NCBI RefSeq assembly: GCF_937941905.1 | Contig: NZ_CALDGS010000083.1 | Span: 1 to 28,614, forward strand | Source: an uncultured Mycolicibacterium sp. | GTDB taxonomy: Bacteria; Actinomycetota; Actinomycetes; Mycobacteriales; Mycobacteriaceae | DNA: 28,614 nucleotides | Direction of reading: 5' to 3' | In this document: piece by piece, positions 1 through 7,222 of the stretch | How positions within the stretch are numbered: position 1 is the stretch's first letter | Layout of the letters: each line of letters begins with the position of its first letter | Position numbers and translations under genes: made by a program | Notes under the pieces: model-generated | What the model was told of the DNA's origin: nothing | The model's database searches: none | What the model saw: only the letters and a program-made list of their open reading frames with translations

Positions 1-1
1 C

Positions 2-745
2 CTAGCCCGCGCGGCGCTCCGGGATGCGCGCCGCCGGTTTGTGTCCGGCGGGCTGCCCGGACGCGCCGGCCTCGAGCTCCTTCTTGACGTCGGCGGCGTA
101 GATGTCGACGTACTCCTGGCCGGACAGCCGCATCAGCTCGTACATCACCTCGTCGATGACGGTCCGCTCGACGAACCGGTTGCCGGCCAGACCCTCGAAC
201 CGGCTGAAGTCCATCGGCTTGCCGATGCGCACCTCCACCCGGCCGAAGTGCCACATCTTCGACCCGGGCGGGTTGACCACGTCGGTGCCCACCATCGCGA
301 CCGGGATCACCGGCACACCGGTCTGCAGCGCCAGCCGCGCCAGCCCGGTCTTGCCCTTGTAGAGCCGGCCGTCCGGGGAGCGGGTGCCCTCCGGGTAGAT
401 GCCCAGCAGCTTGCCCTCGCGCAGGATGCGCGCCGCGGTGTCCAGCGCGGCCTGGGCGGCGTCGGCGTCGGAGCGGTCGATCGGGACCTGTCCGGCCACG
501 GTGTAGAACCACCGGATGAACGCACCCTTGATGCCGGTGCCGGTGAAGTACTCCCGCTTGGCCAGGAAGGTGATCCGCCGGCTCACCACCAGCGGCAAGT
601 AGAAGCTGTCCGCGACGGCCAGGTGGTTACTCGCCAGGATCGCCGCACCTTGACGCGGAATGTTTTCCAGCCCTTGGACTTTCGGCCTGCCCAGCAAAGC
701 CAGCAGGGGTCCCATGAAGATGTACTTGAACAGCCAATACCACAT
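2..745 (-). CDS. plsM: 1-acyl-sn-glycerol-3-phosphate acyltransferase family protein (PlsC/PlsM-like)
   Basis: This 247-residue membrane-associated acyltransferase is predicted to transfer an acyl chain to glycerol phosphate or lysophosphatidate in phospholipid synthesis. Seen: the HX4D motif NHLAVAD at residues 40-46 and the acceptor-binding motif EGTRS at 119-123, both hallmarks of the PlsC family, after a hydrophobic N-terminus (MWYWLFKYIFMG). The frame stays open upstream, but ATG 745 is preceded by GGAGGG at good spacing and starts the conserved fold, so I chose it. It is the last gene of a five-gene minus-strand run and lies 83 bp after the preceding gene. The counterpart at this position in M. 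tuberculosis (Rv2182c) has, as I recall, been named PlsM and assigned sn-2 palmitoylation. The family is certain; the symbol and position specificity rest on synteny. Confidence 0.9.
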   Translation of the reverse strand: MWYWLFKYIFMGPLLALLGRPKVQGLENIPRQGAAILASNHLAVADSFYLPLVVSRRITFLAKREYFTGTGIKGAFIRWFYTVAGQVPIDRSDADAAQAALDTAARILREGKLLGIYPEGTRSPDGRLYKGKTGLARLALQTGVPVIPVAMVGTDVVNPPGSKMWHFGRVEVRIGKPMDFSRFEGLAGNRFVERTVIDEVMYELMRLSGQEYVDIYAADVKKELEAGASGQPAGHKPAARIPERRAG

Positions 746-828
746 GGACCCTCCACCTGACCGGCGCCGGACGGCGCCTTGCGACAACTCTACCCACGCA
801 CCCTGTGACCGACCACACGGGCGGGCGG

Positions 829-1209
829 CTACTCCTCGACGGTGATCGGGATGTGCTGATAGCGGCCCGTCCCCGCCGGGGGTCGCCCGTCCGGGGGTGG
901 CGGTTCGGGCCCGGCCGCGTTCGGCGGGGGCTCCTCCGGACCGCCGGGGCTGTCGAGGTTGTCCAACAGCGCCCGGATCACCGTCAGCAGCGCCACGCTG
1001 TGTTCGGCGATCACCGACAATAGCGGGTGCTGTTCGCCGGTGACCAACGCCGCCAGCGCACACACCGGACACCACACCTGCTGGCAGCGGCCCGGCCCGT
1101 CGCCGCCGTCGGCCCGGGCCGCCGCCGCGCGCACGGCCGGGTCGAGCCGGTCGAGGATGGCCTGGGCCAGCGCCAGCAGTTCGGGCGGCAGCTCGGAATG
1201 CCCACTCAC
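829..1209 (-). CDS. conserved hypothetical protein with CxxC motif (Rv2183c-like)
   Basis: I do not recognise a functional family for this 126-residue protein. It has a helical N-terminal half, three clustered cysteines (C42, C47, C50, the last two as CPVC) that could bind a metal or form a disulfide, and a low-complexity tail rich in Pro, Gly and Glu. I chose GTG 1209 because it overlaps the upstream ATPase stop in a GTGA arrangement and has GGAGGT nine bases upstream; GTG 1218, in the same frame, would sit only about two bases from that motif. It lies between an ArsA-like ATPase and an acyltransferase, so it is probably co-translated with them. The position matches Rv2183c of M. tuberculosis, also uncharacterised as far as I know. 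Confidence 0.75.
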   Translation of the reverse strand: MSGHSELPPELLALAQAILDRLDPAVRAAAARADGGDGPGRCQQVWCPVCALAALVTGEQHPLLSVIAEHSVALLTVIRALLDNLDSPGGPEEPPPNAAGPEPPPPDGRPPAGTGRYQHIPITVEE

Positions 1210-2459
1210 CTCGGCCACACCTCCGGGTCGGGTCGGAATCGCACCGTCAGCTCACTGCCCCGCAGATGCGCATCCACGACGATGCAACGCCGCAGCACCG
1301 ACGCCAGCCGCACCCGGCGTCGTAGCCCTCCGGTGCCGATGATCAGGTCGTCGTCGACCCGGCCCAGCGTCAGCGCACCCGGGTCGACCTGCGGCAATGC
1401 TAACCGCAACCGGTAGATCGCATCGAGTCCCTCGCCGGACTCGCGGTCCACCACCGGCCGCAGCGGCCCCGGTGGCGGGCCGCCGTCGCGCAGCCGGGCG
1501 GCGGCCACCAGCTCGGCCAGCGCGTCCGGCCCGATCGGTTCGGCCGGCAGGTGCGGCACCAGCACCAGCCGCACGTCACCGGTGGCCGCCGCCAGCTCGT
1601 CGAGCACCGCCCGCTGCTCGGCGATGCGCGCGGTGTACCAGTCGAACGCCGGATGCGGCGGCAGGTCGGTGTAGGCGAACGAATCGTCGTGCACCAGAAC
1701 CTGATTCACGATGAGTTCGGCGACCCGCACCCCCATCAGGGCCAGCGCGCCCAGGGTGCGCACCGCCTCGGCGGCCACCACCCGCTCCGGGGTGAGCACC
1801 AGATGCGCGCTCACCCGCCCGTCGTCGGTGAGCAGCCCGGACAGCCGTTCGCAGGCCAGCGCCGTGCGCTCCAGCACCGCCACCAGCGCGGTGTCGCGGG
1901 CGTCGTCGCCGGCCGGCGCGAGCCGGCGGTGCCGCGGCCAGGCCCGCTCCAGGTAGAGGTTGAACGTCGCGGGCAGGGTGAGCATGCGCAGCGCGTCGGC
2001 GGTGGAGGCGCAGTCGACGACCACCAGGTCCCAGTCGCCGTGTTCGGCCAGTTCGGCGACCTCGTGCAGGCCGAGCACCTCCTGCACCCCGGGCAGCGCC
2101 GAAAGTTCTTCGGCGGCAAGGTTGTCCAGATCGGACTCGGGGAACCGGGCGGCCAGGTCGGGGGCGATCTCGCGCCAGCGGGCCTCCAGGACGGCCAGGG
2201 TGTCCAGGGCGAGCGCGTCCAGCGTCCCGCCGCCGGGGTCGTCGAGCACCCGGGTCGGTTCGCGCCGGCCGGTCGGCTCCACGGCGCTGCCGAGCACGTC
2301 GCCGGTGGAGTGGGCCTGGTCGGTCGACACCACGAGCACCCGCCGGCCCGCCCGCGCCTCGCGCACGGCGGTGGCGGTGGCGATGGTCGACTTGCCTACC
2401 CCGCCCTTGCCGACGAACAGGCGCAGCTCGGCGCCGGCGGGGACGGTTGCCTCACTCAG
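1206..2459 (-). CDS. ArsA/GET3-family P-loop ATPase (probable CTG start)
   Basis: This is a SIMIBI-class ATPase related to ArsA and GET3. Seen: the deviant Walker A GKGGVGKST at residues 17-25 when counted from CTG 2459, a switch I-like DQAHSTGD, and a switch II-like VVVDCASTADALRML. The C-terminal half is more divergent. The start is odd. The frame is open from 2483, but no ATG, GTG or TTG occurs before GTG 2366, which lies after the P-loop. CTG 2459 gives a 417-residue protein and overlaps the upstream SRPBCC gene by 8 bp, so translational coupling is the likely explanation. A GTGA overlap start exists at 2455 but is out of frame and soon meets a stop. Mycobacterial members are annotated as anion-transporting ATPases, yet no arsenite pump gene is nearby and the client is unknown. 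The position equals Rv2184c. Confidence 0.85.
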   Translation of the reverse strand: MSEATVPAGAELRLFVGKGGVGKSTIATATAVREARAGRRVLVVSTDQAHSTGDVLGSAVEPTGRREPTRVLDDPGGGTLDALALDTLAVLEARWREIAPDLAARFPESDLDNLAAEELSALPGVQEVLGLHEVAELAEHGDWDLVVVDCASTADALRMLTLPATFNLYLERAWPRHRRLAPAGDDARDTALVAVLERTALACERLSGLLTDDGRVSAHLVLTPERVVAAEAVRTLGALALMGVRVAELIVNQVLVHDDSFAYTDLPPHPAFDWYTARIAEQRAVLDELAAATGDVRLVLVPHLPAEPIGPDALAELVAAARLRDGGPPPGPLRPVVDRESGEGLDAIYRLRLALPQVDPGALTLGRVDDDLIIGTGGLRRRVRLASVLRRCIVVDAHLRGSELTVRFRPDPEVWPR

Positions 2460-2889
2460 CCTCGACTCGCTTCTTGAGGTCCTTCAGGGCGGTGTCGGTG
2501 AGCCGGCGCTCGGCCTTGCGCTTGAGCAGGCCGATCATCGGCACCTTCAGGTCCACCGCCAGCTCGTAGGTCACCTCGGTGCCGGATCCCTTGGGCACCA
2601 GCCGGTACGTCCCGTCCAGGGACTTCAGCAGCGAGCTCTCCACCAGCGTCCAGGACACCGAGCGGCCGTCGGGCGCCCAGACATAGGACAGCACCATGGT
2701 GTCGCGCAGCACGGCGGCGTCGAGCACCAGCCGGGCCACCCGCGGGTTGCCGCGCTCGTCGGTCTCGAGCACCTGGGTCTCCTTGTACTCGGCGACCCAC
2801 TCCGGATAGGAACCGATGTCGGCGATGACGTTCATCACCGTGGACGGATCGGCGTCGATGTAGATCGTCTGCGCCGTCTTGTCTGCCAC
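2452..2889 (-). CDS. SRPBCC family protein (TB16.3/Rv2185c-like)
   Basis: This 145-residue protein has the START/Bet v1-like SRPBCC fold, a helix-grip cavity that binds lipids or other hydrophobic ligands. Seen: the typical opening IYIDADPSTVMNVIADIGSYPEW, broken here as IYIDADP then VMNVIADIGSYPEW, an alternating beta-strand core, and a basic C-terminal helix. GTG 2889 is chosen because AGGAGG lies eight bases upstream and the length matches the M. tuberculosis protein TB16.3 (about 144 residues). A second SRPBCC gene lies 64 bp upstream, and the ArsA-like ATPase overlaps its 3' end, so the set is probably one operon. Ligand and partner are unknown; lipid binding or transfer is an inference from the fold and from the neighbouring acyltransferase and acyl-CoA ligase. 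Confidence 0.88.
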   Translation of the reverse strand: MADKTAQTIYIDADPSTVMNVIADIGSYPEWVAEYKETQVLETDERGNPRVARLVLDAAVLRDTMVLSYVWAPDGRSVSWTLVESSLLKSLDGTYRLVPKGSGTEVTYELAVDLKVPMIGLLKRKAERRLTDTALKDLKKRVEAE

Positions 2890-2921
2890 CTGCACGTCCT
2901 CCTGCCCGGCCTCGCCACAGA

Positions 2922-2927
2922 AATCTA
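2922..2927 (-). promoter_or_regulatory. possible -10 element for the TB16.3-like gene
   Basis: TAGATT on the minus strand fits the mycobacterial TAnnnT pattern. It lies about 33 bases before the GTG start and just downstream of a 20-bp palindrome. No -35 match is visible. It would allow expression separate from the upstream SRPBCC gene. Confidence 0.3.
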
Positions 2928-2932
2928 CCCCG

Positions 2933-2952
2933 CCGGCCCCGGCCGGGGCCGG
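2933..2952. repeat. 20-bp perfect palindrome between the two SRPBCC genes
   Basis: CCGGCCCCGGCCGGGGCCGG is a perfect inverted repeat, and it begins one base after the stop codon of the upstream SRPBCC gene on the minus strand. It could act as an intrinsic terminator or attenuator without a U tract, or as an mRNA-stabilising hairpin. With base composition this extreme, chance is a real alternative. Confidence 0.5.
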
Positions 2953-2953
2953 G

Positions 2954-3343
2954 TCACGCCAGCCGCGACACCCCGATCGGCCGCCCCGCCTCCAGCCGGC
3001 GTTTGACCTCGAACGCCATCCGTTTGCCGGCCACCCGGCGCTGGTGGGTGAGTTTGGCCAGGTCCATCCGGGCCAGCTGCCAGGCCGCCGCACCGGACGG
3101 CTCGGCGTGCAGGAAGTAGTGCAGCAGCACGCCGTCGAGCATCGGCTCCAGCCAGATCTCCATCGTCCCGGTCAGCGCCCCGGTGACGGTCCAGCGCTGG
3201 CCGAGCTCGCCGCGGTCCTCGACCACGGTCAGCCGCAGGTCCGGCCACCAGCGCCGCCACGCGTCCCGGTCGGCCACGGCGCGGCCGACCGCGGCGGGGT
3301 CGGCGGCCACGAATGTCTCGTCGGCGATCTGAATGCTGTACAC
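2954..3343 (-). CDS. SRPBCC family polyketide-cyclase-like protein (Rv2186c-like)
   Basis: This 129-residue protein is a second SRPBCC-type protein, beginning with the N-terminal pattern YSIQIADETFVAADP, a beta strand followed by the 'DP..V' helix region. It contains a Trp-rich segment (DAWRRWWPDL), central beta strands and a long basic C-terminal helix (FEVKRRLEAG). GTG 3343 is the start, with GGGAA just upstream. It is the first gene of the minus-strand operon and is divergent from fadD15. It resembles the next gene in fold but not closely in sequence, so it is either an old duplication or an independent family member. The ligand is unknown. Position and length match Rv2186c. Confidence 0.82.
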   Translation of the reverse strand: MYSIQIADETFVAADPAAVGRAVADRDAWRRWWPDLRLTVVEDRGELGQRWTVTGALTGTMEIWLEPMLDGVLLHYFLHAEPSGAAAWQLARMDLAKLTHQRRVAGKRMAFEVKRRLEAGRPIGVSRLA

Positions 3344-3450
3344 CGTTCCCTAGCTTCACACACGCCCGTCAATGTGACGAGACCGGCCGACTACGCTGGT
3401 GCGCGAAACCACGCCGAGACCAGCGGTACCAGCAAGCGAGAGGCCAGACC
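3344..3450. promoter_or_regulatory. divergent intergenic region, SRPBCC operon / fadD15
   Basis: These 107 bases must hold promoters for both directions. For fadD15 I see only TACGCT (3392-3397), which would give a leader of about 46 bases; for the operon I see TTGACG on the minus strand (3372-3367) with no well-spaced -10. Neither assignment is firm. Confidence 0.35.
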
Positions 3451-5250
3451 GTGCGCGAGTACAGCGAACCCGCATCGTTCACCGTCGGTGAGCACGACAC
3501 CGTCGTCAGCGCGGTGTTCACCCACGAGCGCGAGGATCCCGGGCACGTCATCTTCCAGCGCCTGGTCGACGGCACCTGGGTGGACGTCACCTGCGCCGAG
3601 GCCGCCGAGCAGATCCGTTCGGCGGCAAGGGGTCTGATCGCCGCCGGGGTGCAGCCCGGGGACCGGGTGGCGCTGTTCTCGGCGACCCGCTACGAGTGGG
3701 TGATCCTCGACTACGCGATCCTGTCGATCGGTGCGCTGACGGTGCCGATCTACGAGACGAGCTCGCTGGAGCAGGTGCGCTGGGTGCTCGAGGACTCCGG
3801 CGCGGTGGTGGCGCTGGCCGAGACCGACACCCACGCCCGCATGGTCAAGCAGCTGTTCGACGAGCTGCCCGCGCTGCGCCACGTCTACCAGATCGCGCCC
3901 GGCACCGGCCCGTCGGCGCTGGAGCAGCTCGCCGAGGCCGGCCGGGACGTGGACCCGGCCGAGGTGCAGCGGCGCACCGCGGCGATCCGTTCGGCCGACC
4001 CGGCCACGCTGATCTACACCTCGGGCACCACCGGCCGGCCCAAGGGCTGCCGGCTCACCCACGCCAACCTGGTCTACGAGGTGCGCGGCTGCAAGGACAG
4101 CTTCCCGTCGGTGCTGACCAAGGGCCAGCGGATGCTCACCTTCCTGCCGCTGGCGCACGTGCTGGCCCGCGCCATTTCGATGACCGCGTTCACCAACAAG
4201 GTCACCCAGGGCTACACCAGCGACATCAAGAACCTGGTGGAGATGTTCGGCCAGTTCCGGCCGACGGCCGTGGTGTCGGTGCCGCGGGTGTTCGAAAAGG
4301 TCTACAACACCGCCGAACTCAATGCCCAGACGTCCGGGAAGGGCCGGATCTTCGCCGCCGCCGCGCGCACCGCGATCGAGTGGAGTCAGGCGCTCGACGC
4401 CGCCGGCCCCGGCCCGCTGCTGCGCCTCAAGTACGCGGTGTTCGACAAGCTGGTCTACACCAAGCTGCGCGCCGCGCTGGGCGGCAACTGCCGGGTGGCC
4501 ATCTCCGGCGGCGCCCCGCTGGGCCGGCGGCTGGGCCACTTCTACCGCGGTGTCGGGGTGACCGTCTACGAGGGCTACGGATTGACCGAGACGTCGGCGG
4601 CCATCACCGTCAACCGCATCGACGACCTGCGCATCGGCACCGTGGGCCGGCTGCTGCCGGGCAACAGCATGCGGATCGCCGAGGACGGCGAGCTGCTGGT
4701 GCGCGGCGGGGTGGTGTTCGACGGCTACTGGCACAACGAGCAGGCCACCGCCGAGGCGATCGTCGACGGCTGGTTCCACACCGGCGACCTGGGCAGCATC
4801 GACGAGGACGGGTTCCTGACCATCGTCGGCCGCAAGAAGGAGATCATCGTCACCGCCGGCGGCAAGAACGTCGCCCCGGCCGTGCTCGAGGACCAGCTGC
4901 GGGCGCACCCGCTGATCAGCCAGGTGATGGTGGTCGGCGACCAGAAGCCGTTCATCGCCGCCCTGGTGACCATCGACCCGGAGGCCATCGAGGGCTGGAA
5001 GGAACGCACCGGCAAGGACCCGCAGGCCGGCGTCGCCGATCTGGTCGACGACCCGGATCTGCGCGCCGAGGTCCAGGCCGCCATCGACGAGGCCAACAAG
5101 GCGGTGTCCAAGGCCGAGGCGATCCGCAAGTTCCGCATCCTGCCGGTCGACTTCACCGAGGACACCGGCGAGCTCACCCCGACCCTGAAGCTCAAGCGCA
5201 AGGTGGTGGCCGAGAAGTTCGCCGCCGACATCGAGGCGCTCTACGCCTGA
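3451..5250 (+). CDS. fadD15: long-chain fatty-acid--CoA ligase FadD15
   Basis: This 599-residue ANL-superfamily adenylating enzyme activates long-chain fatty acids to acyl-AMP and then acyl-CoA. Seen: the P-loop IYTSGTTGRPKG at residues 188-199, the motif YEGYGLTET, the adenylate-binding GWFHTGDLG, and the C-terminal GRKKEIIVTAGGKNVAP lid region with the hinge. The C-terminal catalytic lysine region (LKLKRKVVAEKF) is intact. I chose GTG 3451 because it begins the conserved VREYSEPASFTVGEHD and has GAGAGG upstream; length and sequence agree closely with M. tuberculosis FadD15 (about 600 residues). The gene diverges from the SRPBCC operon and converges on pimB with an 18-bp gap. A role in supplying acyl-CoA for lipid synthesis is inferred from the family; the exact pathway is not shown by the sequence. 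Confidence 0.95.
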   Translation: MREYSEPASFTVGEHDTVVSAVFTHEREDPGHVIFQRLVDGTWVDVTCAEAAEQIRSAARGLIAAGVQPGDRVALFSATRYEWVILDYAILSIGALTVPIYETSSLEQVRWVLEDSGAVVALAETDTHARMVKQLFDELPALRHVYQIAPGTGPSALEQLAEAGRDVDPAEVQRRTAAIRSADPATLIYTSGTTGRPKGCRLTHANLVYEVRGCKDSFPSVLTKGQRMLTFLPLAHVLARAISMTAFTNKVTQGYTSDIKNLVEMFGQFRPTAVVSVPRVFEKVYNTAELNAQTSGKGRIFAAAARTAIEWSQALDAAGPGPLLRLKYAVFDKLVYTKLRAALGGNCRVAISGGAPLGRRLGHFYRGVGVTVYEGYGLTETSAAITVNRIDDLRIGTVGRLLPGNSMRIAEDGELLVRGGVVFDGYWHNEQATAEAIVDGWFHTGDLGSIDEDGFLTIVGRKKEIIVTAGGKNVAPAVLEDQLRAHPLISQVMVVGDQKPFIAALVTIDPEAIEGWKERTGKDPQAGVADLVDDPDLRAEVQAAIDEANKAVSKAEAIRKFRILPVDFTEDTGELTPTLKLKRKVVAEKFAADIEALYA

Positions 5251-5268
5251 CGACGGCGGCTCGTCCGG

Positions 5269-6402
5269 TCAGGGGTGCAGCAGCTGCCCCATCCGCTGGG
5301 CCCGGCCGTGCCACTGCCAGCAGTCGGTGACCCACTGCCGGCCGGCGGCCCCCATGGCGGCCGCCCGCACCGGGTCGGCGAGCAGCCCGCCGATCGCCGC
5401 CGCGACGGCGTCGACGTCGCGGCCGTCGACGACCAGGCCGGTGTGCCCGTCGCGCACCGTCTCCGGGGCCCCGCCGGAGTTGCCGGCCACCACCGGCACG
5501 CCGGTGGCCGAGGCCTCCAGGTAGACGATGCCCAGGCCCTCGACGTCCAGGCCGGCGCCGCGGGTACGGCAGGGCATGGCGAACACGTCGGCCAGCGCGT
5601 AGTGGGCGGGCAGTTCGTCGGCGGGCACCCCGGCGGTGAACACGACGTGCTCGGCCGTCCCGGTGTCGTGCGCGAGCCGGCGCAGCCGGTCGCGGTAGGG
5701 CCCGCCGCCCACGATGACCAGCGCCGCGCCCGGCACCCGGCGCCGGATCGCCGGCAGCGCCCGGATCAGCATGTCCTGGCCCTTGCGCGGCACCAGCCGG
5801 GACACGCAGACGACGACCGGCCGCTCCCCCAGCCGGTAGCGGGCGCGCAGCTCGGCGCGGGCGCCGGCGTCCGGGGCGAACCGCTGCACGTCCACCCCCG
5901 GCGGCAGGTACTCCAGCGCGGCCCGCGGCCCGAACGCCGCGGCGAACCGGCGCCGGGTGTAGCGGCTGACGAAGGTCACCACGTCGGTGGTGTCGCCGAT
6001 GCGGCGCAGCGCGCCCCGGGCCACCGGCAGCATCGACCAGCCCACCTCGTGGCCGTGGGTGCAGGCGAGCACCCGCTGCGCCCCGGCGCGCCGGGCCTGC
6101 TGCGCCAGCAGCGCCAACGGGGCGGCCGCCCCGAACCACACGGTGTCGATGTCGTGCGACCGGATCAGCCGGCGCATCCGGCGGGCCACCGTCGGCTCCG
6201 GCAGCATCAGCGTGCCGGGATGGCGCACCACCTCGAACGGGGCACGACGGTCGTAGTCGGCCGCGCCACGCCAGTCCGGCGCGTAGACGGTCAGGGTGTG
6301 CCCGCCGGCCGCGGCCAACCGCACGGCCAGCTCCTCCAGGTAGTTCTGGATGCCGCCGGGGCGGGGCGGAAAGTCGTTGGTGACAAGCAGGACCCGGCTC
6401 AC
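5269..6402 (-). CDS. pimB: GDP-mannose-dependent phosphatidylinositol mannosyltransferase PimB'
   Basis: This 377-residue GT-B fold glycosyltransferase (family GT4) adds the second mannose to phosphatidylinositol monomannoside on the cytoplasmic face, an early step in making PIMs, lipomannan and lipoarabinomannan. Seen: the N-terminal VLLVTNDFPPRPGGIQ, the glycine-rich VIVGGGPY, and the E-x7-E nucleotide-sugar motif (EGLGIVYLE, E288 and E296). GTG 6402 is preferred over GTG 6411 because it begins the conserved start (VSRVLLVTNDFPP). The length is close to that of M. tuberculosis Rv2188c (about 385). It is the last gene of the minus-strand envelope operon, 10 bp after the metallopeptidase gene. 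The older name pimB was first applied to a different mycobacterial gene; this one is PimB'. Confidence 0.93.
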   Translation of the reverse strand: MSRVLLVTNDFPPRPGGIQNYLEELAVRLAAAGGHTLTVYAPDWRGAADYDRRAPFEVVRHPGTLMLPEPTVARRMRRLIRSHDIDTVWFGAAAPLALLAQQARRAGAQRVLACTHGHEVGWSMLPVARGALRRIGDTTDVVTFVSRYTRRRFAAAFGPRAALEYLPPGVDVQRFAPDAGARAELRARYRLGERPVVVCVSRLVPRKGQDMLIRALPAIRRRVPGAALVIVGGGPYRDRLRRLAHDTGTAEHVVFTAGVPADELPAHYALADVFAMPCRTRGAGLDVEGLGIVYLEASATGVPVVAGNSGGAPETVRDGHTGLVVDGRDVDAVAAAIGGLLADPVRAAAMGAAGRQWVTDCWQWHGRAQRMGQLLHP

Positions 6403-6412
6403 CCGTGACACG

Positions 6413-7222
6413 CTAGCCGCTCGCGTGCCGCCGCCACGCGGCGAGCACCCCGTTCAGGTCGGTGCCGAGGGTCTCGGCGACGGCGGTGGCGAAGTCGGTC
6501 CGGTCCGGCCCGCAGGCCCGCAGGTACAGCGCGCGCAGCGCGGCCGGGCCGTGGGTGTCGGCGACGAAGGCGGCGAACGCCCAGGCCCGGTCGTAGGCGT
6601 CCGAGCGCACCGGGCCCGGGGTGTCCAGCTCGGCATCGGTCGGCAGCACCGGCGCGATACCGGCCGGTGACTCCCCGGGGCGGGCCACGTAGTCGGCCAC
6701 CCCCTCGGCCAGCCAGCGGGGTGCGTCGGCGGCAGTGCGGGCGCGGGCCGCGAGGTGGAACAGCTCGTGGCGCAGCACGGTGCGCAGGGCCGCGTCGGTC
6801 ATGCCGGCGGCCCCGGGGGCGAACACGATGCGCCCGCCGACGGTGGCCGCGGCGATGTCCGGCCCACCGCCGGCGAGCACCCGGAACTGTTCGTCGGTGC
6901 CGGCGGCGGCGATGACGATCTCGCGGGGCCAGTCCGCGCCCCAGAACGCGGTCACCGCCGCGGCGGCGTCGTCGAGCCCGGCGGCGATGCGGGCCAGCAG
7001 CTCCGGCCCGGTCGGACCACCCAGGTCGAGCAGGTGCGCGGTGCGGCCGTCGGCGAGCACCGGCGGTGCGGGCGCGGTGGTGGCCACCGGGGTGGGCGGG
7101 ACCGGGGCGGGCCCGGCCGCGCCGAGCAGCACGCCGGCCGCGACGACCAGCTGGGCCAGGCAGACCAGCCCAGTCAGCCGTCGGATCGGCTCAGTACCGG
7201 CGGATGTTGTGGATCGGCGCAT
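6413..7222 (-). CDS. predicted exported gluzincin-type metallopeptidase (Rv2189c-like)
   Basis: This 269-residue protein is usually annotated as hypothetical. Seen: a short basic N-terminus and a hydrophobic stretch at about residues 16-38, fitting a signal peptide or anchor, then a Pro/Ala/Thr linker. A zinc-peptidase signature follows: HELFH (HExxH) at residues 152-156, and WLAEGVADY with E173 as the likely third ligand. This HExxH...E(G) spacing is that of the peptidase MA-like gluzincins. ATG 7222 overlaps the upstream NlpC/P60 gene by 32 bp, and pimB follows 10 bp later, so it sits inside an envelope operon. I infer an extracytoplasmic protease or a peptidoglycan-associated role. The substrate is unknown, and the start could lie slightly downstream. 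Confidence 0.8.
   Translation of the reverse strand: MRRSTTSAGTEPIRRLTGLVCLAQLVVAAGVLLGAAGPAPVPPTPVATTAPAPPVLADGRTAHLLDLGGPTGPELLARIAAGLDDAAAAVTAFWGADWPREIVIAAAGTDEQFRVLAGGGPDIAAATVGGRIVFAPGAAGMTDAALRTVLRHELFHLAARARTAADAPRWLAEGVADYVARPGESPAGIAPVLPTDAELDTPGPVRSDAYDRAWAFAAFVADTHGPAALRALYLRACGPDRTDFATAVAETLGTDLNGVLAAWRRHASG

Noticed and set aside
3367..3397. canonical promoter pair for fadD15 or the SRPBCC operon
   Set aside because: TTGACG (minus) and TACGCT (plus) are present, but neither has a partner element at an acceptable distance, so I list only the region.
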